A stretch of 64,000 bases of DNA from Pseudoroseomonas cervicalis (GTDB lineage: Bacteria; Pseudomonadota; Alphaproteobacteria; Acetobacterales; Acetobacteraceae). The translations under genes were made by a program, and so were the position numbers. Shown piece by piece: positions 42,279 through 50,986 of this stretch. Within the stretch, counting starts at the first letter, position 1, and the number at the start of each line of letters is the position of its first letter. The notes beneath the pieces were generated by a model. That model saw only the letters and a list, made by a program, of their open reading frames with translations, was not told the origin of the DNA and ran no database searches. The stretch covers positions 1,157,001 to 1,221,000 of the forward strand of contig NZ_JAUTAJ010000004.1 in assembly GCF_030818485.1 (NCBI RefSeq), written 5' to 3'.

Positions 42279-43148
42279 ATGGACACGCGCTTCCTGGACA
42301 GTTTCGTCACCGTGGTGGAGGAGGGCTCGATCGCCGCGGCAGCGCGCCGGCTGAATCTGACGCCGGCGGCGCTGGCCCAGCGCATCCGCGCGCTGGAGGA
42401 GGAGCTGGGGGTGCGGCTGCTGCTGCGCGCCGGCCGCGCCGTGGCGCCATCCGAAGCGGGGCTGGCCATACTGGAGCGCGCCCGCGCCCTGCTGCGGGAG
42501 CTGCGCGACCTGCACGACACCGCGACGGGGGAGACGCTGGCTGGCGAGCTGCGGCTGGGCGCCATCGCCACCGGGCTGACCGGGCTGCTGCCGCCGCTGC
42601 TGGCGCGCATGGCGGCGCGCTACCCGGCGCTGGAGGTGCATATCTCGCCCGGCATCTCGGCCGATCTGTATCGCCGCGTGGTGGTGGGGGAGCTGGATGC
42701 GGCGCTGATCGTGCAGCCGGATTTCTCGCCACCCAAGAGCTGCGCCTGGCATCTGCTGCGGGAGGAGCCCCTGGTGCTGCTGGCGCCCGAGGCGCTGGCC
42801 GATGCGGAGCCGCATGGGCTGCTCGCGACCCAGCCTTTCATTCGCTACGACCGCGACCAGTGGGGCGGGCGGCTGGCCGACCGTTATCTCCGCGAGGCGC
42901 GGATCCGCCCGCGCGAGCGCTATGAGCTGGATGCGCTGGACGCCATCGCGGTGATGGTGGATCGGGGGCTGGGGGTGGCGCTGGTGCCGGATTGGGCGCC
43001 GCCCTGGCCGGCGGGGCTGAGGCTGGCGCGCATCGCCCTGCCCCGGCCCTGCCCGCCGCGCCGCATCGGTGTGCTGTGGCTGCGCAACAGCGCCCGCGCC
43101 CGGCTGGTGCGCGCCTTCCTGGAGGAGGATGCGCTCAGCGCTTCCTGA
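42279..43148 (+). CDS. LysR-family transcriptional regulator
   Basis: A 289-residue LysR regulator. The winged helix covers about residues 1-60 (FVTVVEEGSIAAAARRLNL, PAALAQRIRALEEELG), and the effector-binding domain follows (GELRLGAIATGLTGLLPPL). It lies divergent from the SDR/RraA/TctC unit with a T-N11-A dyad between, so it probably regulates that unit and itself. Its last codons overlap the convergent PhnA-like gene by 14 bases. The effector is unknown, perhaps the aromatic-derived acid of the unit. Confidence 0.9.
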   Translation: MDTRFLDSFVTVVEEGSIAAAARRLNLTPAALAQRIRALEEELGVRLLLRAGRAVAPSEAGLAILERARALLRELRDLHDTATGETLAGELRLGAIATGLTGLLPPLLARMAARYPALEVHISPGISADLYRRVVVGELDAALIVQPDFSPPKSCAWHLLREEPLVLLAPEALADAEPHGLLATQPFIRYDRDQWGGRLADRYLREARIRPRERYELDALDAIAVMVDRGLGVALVPDWAPPWPAGLRLARIALPRPCPPRRIGVLWLRNSARARLVRAFLEEDALSAS

Positions 43149-43437
43149 CGAATTCCGTGCGCAGCACCAGGCCCTTGATGCTGTCATGCCTGCAGTCGAT
43201 CAGCTCCGGATCGTCGGTCAGGCGGATGGAGCGGATCAGCGTGCCCTGCTTCAGCGTGGTGCTGGTGCCCTTGACCTTCAGGTCCTTGATGAGGGTGACC
43301 GCATCGCCATCCGCCAGCGCATGCCCCGAGGCATCGCGCGCGACGGGCTTCGCCGCCTCGGCCGCCGCGGCCACTTCGCTGGCCGGCCGCCATTCGCCGC
43401 TGGCCTCGTCATAGACGTAGTCGTCGCTGCCGCTCAT
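43135..43437 (-). CDS. PhnA/YjdM-like protein without the zinc ribbon
   Basis: A 100-residue protein whose C-terminal two-thirds matches the PhnA (YjdM) domain: GHALADGDAVTLIKDLKVKG and TLKQGTLIRSIRLTDDPELI, then GLVLRTEFVRKR. The usual N-terminal zinc ribbon with paired Cys is replaced by a short acidic YVYDEASGEWRPASE segment. YjdM was linked to alkylphosphonate use by its name, but its role is unsettled. It is convergent with and overlaps the LysR gene by 14 bases. Being after the YdiJ terminator, it is likely its own transcript. Confidence 0.8.
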   Translation of the reverse strand: MSGSDDYVYDEASGEWRPASEVAAAAEAAKPVARDASGHALADGDAVTLIKDLKVKGTSTTLKQGTLIRSIRLTDDPELIDCRHDSIKGLVLRTEFVRKR

Positions 43438-43498
43438 CGCTGCGGACCTTTCGTGCAGGATGCGCGCGGCAGCCTGATGGAAGAAGATGATGGAGGGT

Positions 43499-43528
43499 CC
43501 GGGAGGAAGAATTCCTTCTTCCTCCCGG
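43499..43528. other. Hairpin after the YdiJ-type gene (third GAATTC family member)
   Basis: Eleven-base stem CCGGGAGGAAG/CTTCCTCCCGG with loop AATTCCTT. On the minus strand it reads GGAATTC...CCCGGACCC and lies 15 bases past the YdiJ stop. It resembles the units at 19300 and 34277 but lacks a clean T-run. Confidence 0.6.
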
Positions 43529-43542
43529 TCCTTTCTTTCGGT

Positions 43543-46500
43543 TTATGCCGCTTTCGACAAATCCGAAGCCGGCCGCGCCTCCTTCAGCCGCGCCAGCAGC
43601 GCCTGCACCGGATGCCGCAGCTGCGCGCCATCGAAGCGCTTCACCTGGCTGCGGCAGGAATAGCCGGTGGCCAGCAGGCGGGCGCCCTGCTTCGCCACAT
43701 GGCCGCGCCAGGAGAGGTCGTAGAGCGCCTCGGAGGTGGCGCGGTGCTCCGCCTCATGGCCGTAGGTGCCGGCCATGCCGCAGCAGCCCGAGGCAAGGAT
43801 GGTGAGCGGCGTGCCCAGGCGCATGAACACCGCCTGCCAATCCTGCAGCGAGGCGGTGGCGTTGGTGCGTTCCGTGCAATGCGGCAGCAGGGCGAAGCCT
43901 TCGCCGGGCGGGAGTTGCGGCAGCAGCGGCAGGCGGCGGGCGAGGAATTCCTGCGGCAGCAGCACGGGGGGCGGCGCGAATTCCTTGTACTCGCTGCGGT
44001 AGGTCAGGGTCATGGAGGGGTCGATGCCGACCAGCGCCACGCCGCTGGCGGCGAGCCCCTGCAGCATCGCCGTGTTGGACGCCGCCTGCCGCCCGAAGGC
44101 GCCGAGGAAGCCATGCACATGCAGCGGCTTGCCATTCGGCCGGTAGGGCGCCAGCCAGGGGGTGAAGCCCATGCGCGACAGGGCCTCGGCCAGGTCGAGC
44201 ACCAGGCCGGTCTCGAAATGGCTGGTGAAGGCGTCCTGCACCAGCACGACATGGCGCTCGCGCTCGGCGGCCGGGATGGCGGCCAGCGCCTCGGGCGAGG
44301 CCAGGGTGATGCCGCGCGCGGCGGCCTGGTCGAGCAGATCGATGCCGCTCAGCAGCGGGGAATCGACGAGGCCGATCCAGCGCCCCATGGCGCGGCCGGG
44401 CGCGCTGCCGAGCAGCGCATTGGCCAGTTTCGGCATCCGCGCGGCGCTGGGCAGCGCCGCCTCCAGCCCGCCCAGGATGTAGTCGCGCAGCGGGCGCAGA
44501 TAGCGGGTGTGGTAGAGTTCGAGGAATTTGGCGCGGAAGGTGGGCACGTCCACCTTGATCGGGCATTGGCCGGAGCAGGATTTGCAGGCGAGGCAGCCAT
44601 CCATGGCCTCCTTCACCTGGTGGGAGAAATCCGCCTCCCCCCGCCGCCGGCCCAGGCTGTTGCCGATGCGCGCCGGCAGCCCGGCGAGGAAGCCCAAGCC
44701 GCGCTGGCGGCGCGCCTCCGCCACCGGGTCGACCCCGGCGGCGGAGAGCAGGCGCAGCCATTCGCGGAACAGGCTGGCGCGCCCCTTCGGCGAGTGGCGG
44801 CGGTCGCCCGTCACCTTGAAGGAGGGGCACATGGCGTCCTGCGTGTCGTAGTTGAAGCAGGCGCCATTGCCGTTGCAGTGCAGCGCCTCCTCATAGCCAG
44901 CGCGCACATCGGCCGGGATGGTGCGGTCGAGCTGGCCGCGCATGGGCACGCGGTCGATGGCCAGCAGCGCCTCGCCATCCGGGGCGGCGATCTTGCCCGG
45001 GTTGAGCTGGTTGCGCGGGTCGAAGGCGGCCTTCACCGCCTGCAGCGCCGGGTAGAGCGGCCCGAACACCTCCGGCACGTATTCCGAGCGCACGCCCTTG
45101 CCATGCTCGCCCCAGAGCAGGCCGCCATATTTCCGGGTCAGCGCGAAGACCTCGTCGGAGACCTCGCGGATCAGCTGCTCGGCGCCTTCGGCCTTCATGT
45201 CGATGGCGGGGCGGACATGCAGCACGCCGGCATCGACATGGCCGAACATGCCGTATTCCAGGCCGCGCCGGTCGAGCGCGGCGCGGAACTCGGCAATGAA
45301 ATCGGCCAGGTTCTCGGGCGGGACGGCGGTGTCCTCGACGAAGGGGATCGGCCGCTTCTCGCCCTTCATGTTGCCGAGCAGGCCGACGCCGCGCTTGCGC
45401 ATGCCCTGGATGCGTGTGCCGGCGGCGTCCCAGGCGATGGTGTGGCCGCGGCGGCCGAAGGCGCGGCCCTCGGCGGCCAGGCGCGCCTCGACCGGCGCCA
45501 GCTTTTCCCGGACCTCTTCCTCGGTGTCGCCGACGAATTCGATCAGGTTGATGCCGGCGGCCGGGCCTTCCGGGTCGTCCGGAAAGAATTCGGCGATGCC
45601 GGACCAGACGATGTCGCCGCGCGCCAGGCCGAGCACCTTGGAATCGACGGTCTCGACCGAGGCAGCACCGAGCGCCATCAGCACCCGCGCATCGCGCAGC
45701 GCGGCGTCGAAACTGTCATAGCGCAGATTGATCAGCGCGCTGCGCTTCGGGATCGGCAGCACCTGGATGCGCGCCTCGGCGATCATCGCCAGCGTGCCTT
45801 CCGAGCCGCACAGCAAAGAATTCAGGTCGAACCGCCCCTGCTCGTCGCGCAGATGGGCGAGGTCATAGCCGGTCAGGCAGCGGTTCAGCGGCGGGAAGCG
45901 CTCGGCGATCAGCTGCGCCTGCTCGCGGGCGATGCCGTCGGCGACGCGGTGGATGGCGCCCACCATGTCCTGCCGGCGGGCCACCGTGGCCAGCTCCTCG
46001 TCGGAGAGCTTGCGGCTTTCCCACAGCGTGCCGTCCATCAGCACGACGGAGAGCGACAGCACATGATCCCGCGTCTTGCCATACAGGCAGGAACCCTGGC
46101 CGCAGGCATCGGTCGAGATCATGCCGCCGAGCGTGGCGCGGTTGCTGGTCGAGCATTCGGGGGCGAAGAACAGGCCGAGCGGCTTGATCGCCGCGTTCAG
46201 CGCGTCCTTCACCAGGCCGGGCTCGACCCGCACCCAGCCTTCCTCGGCATTCACCTCCAGCAGCCGGTTCATGTGGCGGGAGACATCGACGACGATGCCC
46301 TCCGTCAGCGACTGGCCATTGGTGCCGGTGCCGCCGCCGCGCGGCCCGATGGCGAGGCTGTGGAAGCGCGGATCCCCCGCCACCTTCGCGATGCGCTGCA
46401 GATCCTCCACACCCCGCGGAAAGACGACCGCCTGCGGCTGGCGCTGATAGATGGAATTGTCGGTCGCCATCATCAGCCGGTCGTCATAGCCGGCGCTGAT

Positions 46501-46590
46501 ATCGCCCGCGAAGCCGCGCAGCCGCAGCTCGTCGAGGAATTCCAGCGCCGGGGCGGAAGGAGCCGGCAGGGCCGCAAGGCGGGGGATCAT
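43543..46590 (-). CDS. YdiJ-type FAD/Fe-S dehydrogenase (D-2-hydroxyglutarate/lactate type)
   Basis: A 1015-residue fusion of an FAD-binding oxidase domain (PCMH type, GPRGGGTGTNGQSLTEGIVV), its C-terminal cap (VDSKVLGLARGD through GHVDAGVLHVRP), and an iron-sulfur module. The Fe-S part has CNGNGACFNYDTQDAMCPS and CLACKSCSGQCPIKVD as cluster ligands, and CCG-type motifs (SGCCGMAGTYGHE) at the end. This is the YdiJ architecture, known as a D-2-hydroxyglutarate dehydrogenase feeding electrons to quinones. ATG 46590 gives the best N-terminus; a start 19 codons upstream would overlap the hydratase gene. It follows that hydratase by 13 bases. Confidence 0.92.
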   Translation of the reverse strand: MIPRLAALPAPSAPALEFLDELRLRGFAGDISAGYDDRLMMATDNSIYQRQPQAVVFPRGVEDLQRIAKVAGDPRFHSLAIGPRGGGTGTNGQSLTEGIVVDVSRHMNRLLEVNAEEGWVRVEPGLVKDALNAAIKPLGLFFAPECSTSNRATLGGMISTDACGQGSCLYGKTRDHVLSLSVVLMDGTLWESRKLSDEELATVARRQDMVGAIHRVADGIAREQAQLIAERFPPLNRCLTGYDLAHLRDEQGRFDLNSLLCGSEGTLAMIAEARIQVLPIPKRSALINLRYDSFDAALRDARVLMALGAASVETVDSKVLGLARGDIVWSGIAEFFPDDPEGPAAGINLIEFVGDTEEEVREKLAPVEARLAAEGRAFGRRGHTIAWDAAGTRIQGMRKRGVGLLGNMKGEKRPIPFVEDTAVPPENLADFIAEFRAALDRRGLEYGMFGHVDAGVLHVRPAIDMKAEGAEQLIREVSDEVFALTRKYGGLLWGEHGKGVRSEYVPEVFGPLYPALQAVKAAFDPRNQLNPGKIAAPDGEALLAIDRVPMRGQLDRTIPADVRAGYEEALHCNGNGACFNYDTQDAMCPSFKVTGDRRHSPKGRASLFREWLRLLSAAGVDPVAEARRQRGLGFLAGLPARIGNSLGRRRGEADFSHQVKEAMDGCLACKSCSGQCPIKVDVPTFRAKFLELYHTRYLRPLRDYILGGLEAALPSAARMPKLANALLGSAPGRAMGRWIGLVDSPLLSGIDLLDQAAARGITLASPEALAAIPAAERERHVVLVQDAFTSHFETGLVLDLAEALSRMGFTPWLAPYRPNGKPLHVHGFLGAFGRQAASNTAMLQGLAASGVALVGIDPSMTLTYRSEYKEFAPPPVLLPQEFLARRLPLLPQLPPGEGFALLPHCTERTNATASLQDWQAVFMRLGTPLTILASGCCGMAGTYGHEAEHRATSEALYDLSWRGHVAKQGARLLATGYSCRSQVKRFDGAQLRHPVQALLARLKEARPASDLSKAA

Positions 46591-46603
46591 CGGTGGCGTG
46601 GTC

Positions 46604-47392
46604 TCACTCGCCCTTCCAGACGGGGGGGCGCTTGTTGAGGAAGGCATCCATGCCTTCGCGGAAATCCTGGCTCATATAGCACATCAGGATCAGGTCCTTG
46701 CCCTCCTCCGAGGAGATCGCCGGGCGCAGCCGGCTGATCGCCTCCTTGGTGGCGCGCAGCGTCAGGGGGGCGTTGGCGGCCACCGTGCGCGCCACCTCCA
46801 GCGCGCGGGCCTGGAGGTCGGCGCCCTCCGGCAGCACCTCATGCAGCAGGCCGATCGCCTTGCCCTCCTCGGCATCGACCAGCCGCGCGGTGAAGATCAT
46901 CTCCTTGGCGCGCGACGGGCCGATGAGCGCGACCAGGCGGGAGAAGGCGCCCATGGACAGGATATTGCCCAGCGTCTTGGCGATGGGGAAGCCGAAGCGG
47001 GCATTGGCGGCGCCGATGCGGATGTCGCAGGCGGCCGCCAGCGCGCCGCCGCCGCCGGTGCAGGCGCCGGCGATGGCGGCGATGGTCGGCTTCGGGCAGG
47101 CCTCCAGCGTGGCGATGACGCGGCCGACCCGCTCCTCATAGGCGATGGCGTCTTCCGGGGTCTGGAAGGCGCGGAACTGGTTGATGTCGGTGCCGGCGGC
47201 GAAGGCCTTGTCGCCGGCGCCGGTCAGGATGATGGCGCGGACCGATTTGTCCTCGGCGACCTCCTGGCAGAAGGCGGCGAGGCGCTCATACATGGCGAAG
47301 GTGAAGGCGTTGCGCGCCTGCGGCCGGTTGAAGGTGACGCGCTTCAGCCCGCCTTCCAGCGTCTCGAACAGGATGTCGTCATCCGCACTCAT
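46604..47392 (-). CDS. Enoyl-CoA hydratase/isomerase family protein
   Basis: A 262-residue crotonase-fold enzyme. The CoA/oxyanion motifs are AFAAGTDINQF and ACTGGGGALAAACDIRIG, and PKPTIAAIAGA precedes them. The region AKTLGNILSMGAFSRLVALIG and the downstream helices are standard. The usual catalytic Glu pair is not obvious, so isomerase, hydratase or hydrolase activity cannot be chosen. ATG (MSADDDILFETLEG) lies after a GGGAGGG purine stretch. It is read before the YdiJ-type dehydrogenase, suggesting joint turnover of an acyl-CoA and a hydroxy-acid. Confidence 0.9.
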   Translation of the reverse strand: MSADDDILFETLEGGLKRVTFNRPQARNAFTFAMYERLAAFCQEVAEDKSVRAIILTGAGDKAFAAGTDINQFRAFQTPEDAIAYEERVGRVIATLEACPKPTIAAIAGACTGGGGALAAACDIRIGAANARFGFPIAKTLGNILSMGAFSRLVALIGPSRAKEMIFTARLVDAEEGKAIGLLHEVLPEGADLQARALEVARTVAANAPLTLRATKEAISRLRPAISSEEGKDLILMCYMSQDFREGMDAFLNKRPPVWKGE

Positions 47393-47694
47393 GGCCTGGC
47401 CCTCCCGGCTGTCCGGCGGCGCGTGGCGGCACCCCGTTCGACGGGGCATCCTGCCGGCGCGCCGCAGCGGCCGGCGGCGCCGGCCTTCGCTTCCTCATTA
47501 GGAGGCGCCCCGGAGGCTGTAAACCTGCCCCCGGGACAGCGCCGGCCCGGCTTGTCGGATGGCTTGCCCAATGGCCGGGCGGGCCCAGGTCATGGAAACT
47601 TCACAAGACCCCCCTGCCGCCGCGCCGCCGCCGGGGTTAGGTGAGGCGCCGCCCTGCCCCCGAACCGTGGGCCACCCTTCGTGCGAGGACGATC

Positions 47695-48729
47695 ATGACC
47701 CGGCTGCCGATCCCGCTGCCCCGCCGTGCCCTGCTGCGCAGCCTGCCGGCCCTGCCGCTCGCCGCCGGCCTGTCGCCGCTGGCGGCGCCGCGCCTGGCGC
47801 GGGCGCAGGGCGGTGTCTCGGGCAGGCTGGTGCTCTACACCAGCCAGCTGGAGCCCGACGCGGCGCGCACGGTGGAGATGTTCCGCCAGCGCCACCCGGC
47901 GGTGCAGGTGGAGTGGATCCGCGGCGGCACCAACCAGATCCTGCCGCGGCTGCGCGCCGAGCTGGCCGCCGGCGCGCCGCGCGCCGACCTGCTGCTGCTG
48001 GCCGACAGCCTGACCTTCGAGGGGCTGAAGAAGGAAGGGCTGCTGCGGCCGAGCCCGGAGATCGACCTCGCCGGCACGCCGGCCGGGCGGCACGATCCGG
48101 AGCGCTGCTATTTCGGCACCAAGCTGCTGACCACCGGCATCGTCATGAACAGCCGCGCCCCCTTCACGCCGAAGAGCTGGGCCGATCTGCTGCGCCCCGA
48201 GGCGCGCGGGCTGACCGCCATGCCCTCCCCCTCCGTCTCCGGCGCCGCCGCCATCCATGTGCAGGCGGTGGCGCAGACGCCGAGCCTCGGCTGGGGCTAC
48301 TGGGAGAAGCTGGCGGCGGCCGGGCTGCAGCCGAGGGGCGGCAATGGCGCGGTGATGCAGGCGGTCGCCGGCGGCGAGCGCGGCTATGGCATGATCGTCG
48401 ACTACATGCCGATCCGCGAGGCGGCGAAGGGCGCGCCGGTGCGCTTCATCGTGCCGGAGGAAGGCGTCAGCGCCATCACCGAGCCGGCGGCGATCCTGAA
48501 GAGCAGCCGCAACCCGGAAGCGGCGGCGGCCTTCATCGCCTTCCTGCTGTCGCGCGAGGGGCAGGCGCTGGCGGCCAGCCAGGGCTTCCTGCCGGCCGAT
48601 CCCGGCGTGCCGCCGCCGGCCGGCTTCCCCGATCCGAAAAGCCTGACCCTGCTGCCCTTCGACGCCGCCCGCGCCGCCGCCGGGGCGGAGGCCGACCTGG
48701 CCCGCTTCAACCGCATCATGGGGCTGTAA
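47695..48729 (+). CDS. ABC transporter substrate-binding protein (iron/phosphonate-like type)
   Basis: A 344-residue periplasmic binding protein with a Sec/Tat-like signal (PRRALLRSLPALPLAAG through ARAQ). The mature part (GRLVLYTSQLEPDAARTVEMF, ADLLLLADSLTFEGLKKEGLL) matches the FbpA/PotD/2-aminoethylphosphonate binder group. ATG 47695 follows GAGGA and begins the signal; a longer GTG frame at 47641 is less likely. The next gene, six bases on, encodes a fused two-module permease. No ATPase gene is present in the cluster, so the transport motor must be supplied from elsewhere. Confidence 0.88.
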   Translation: MTRLPIPLPRRALLRSLPALPLAAGLSPLAAPRLARAQGGVSGRLVLYTSQLEPDAARTVEMFRQRHPAVQVEWIRGGTNQILPRLRAELAAGAPRADLLLLADSLTFEGLKKEGLLRPSPEIDLAGTPAGRHDPERCYFGTKLLTTGIVMNSRAPFTPKSWADLLRPEARGLTAMPSPSVSGAAAIHVQAVAQTPSLGWGYWEKLAAAGLQPRGGNGAVMQAVAGGERGYGMIVDYMPIREAAKGAPVRFIVPEEGVSAITEPAAILKSSRNPEAAAAFIAFLLSREGQALAASQGFLPADPGVPPPAGFPDPKSLTLLPFDAARAAAGAEADLARFNRIMGL

Positions 48730-48736
48730 GCCCCCC

Positions 48737-50425
<1,689 letters not shown>

Positions 50426-50437
50426 GGTCCGGCCCGC

Positions 50438-50454
50438 TGTGACCTTGCGTCACA
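50438..50454. promoter_or_regulatory. Inverted repeat upstream of doxX-like gene
   Basis: TGTGAC-N5-GTCACA, a six-base dyad about 80 bases before the DoxX start. The sequence resembles a Crp/TetR-type operator; the Crp half sites here are separated by seven rather than six bases, so the regulator is uncertain. Confidence 0.4.
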
Positions 50455-50535
50455 CGCAGAACCGTTTGCGAATCCTTCGCAGCACTCTATCTGGAGCCTG
50501 AGCGGGGGCGGCCCCGCCCCGATCGGGAGATAACA

Positions 50536-50922
50536 GTGACCGCTTCCCTCAACCGCTTCGCGCCTTTGGCGCTGGCCGCGCTGCGCATCATGTCGGCGCT
50601 GCTGTTCATGGCGCATGGCACGCAGAAGCTGCTGGGCTTCCCGGCCCCGCCGCCCGGCGGCAACCTGCCCGCCGCCTTCACCCTGCCCTGGACCGCCGGC
50701 GTGCTGGAGCTGGTCGGCGGCGCGCTGCTGGTGCTCGGGCTGTTCACCCGCCCGGTGGCCTTCGTGCTCTCCGGCCTGATGGCCTTCGCCTATTTCCTCG
50801 CCCATGCGCCGCGCAATTTCTACCCGGTGCTGAATGGCGGCGACGCGGCGATCCTGTTCTGCTTCGTCTTCCTCTACCTGGTCTTCGCCGGCCCCGGCGC
50901 GCTGGCGCTCGACAAGCGCTGA
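50536..50922 (+). CDS. DoxX-family membrane protein
   Basis: A 128-residue inner-membrane protein with four helices. The family pattern ALLFMAHGTQKLLGFPAPPPG is followed by TAGVLELVGGALLVLGLFTR and FAYFLAHAPRNFYPVLNGGDAA (in part). DoxX proteins are linked to thiosulfate/quinone or redox stress functions, but most bacterial members are uncharacterised. The start is GTG after GGGAGATAACA, which fits a good ribosome-binding site better than an internal ATG. It has its own upstream dyad and a strong terminator, so it is a single-gene unit. Confidence 0.88.
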   Translation: MTASLNRFAPLALAALRIMSALLFMAHGTQKLLGFPAPPPGGNLPAAFTLPWTAGVLELVGGALLVLGLFTRPVAFVLSGLMAFAYFLAHAPRNFYPVLNGGDAAILFCFVFLYLVFAGPGALALDKR

Positions 50923-50946
50923 GGCGCCCCCGGCCGCGCCGGACCC

Positions 50947-50979
50947 GGCCCGGGCAGCCAGGCTGCCCGGGCCTTTCTT
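50947..50979 (+). terminator. Terminator after the DoxX gene, shared with the cheA end
   Basis: Thirteen-base stem GGCCCGGGCAGCC/GGCTGCCCGGGCC with a one-base centre, then TTTCTT. It lies between the convergent DoxX and CheA genes. Confidence 0.85.
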
Positions 50980-50986
50980 GTCGGTG

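Noticed and set aside
43069..46638. Long open frame on the plus strand opposite the YdiJ-type gene
   Set aside because: It is antisense to a gene with full FAD and Fe-S motifs; its own sequence is Gln/Arg/His/Gly-rich with no domain. High GC removes stop codons on the opposite strand.
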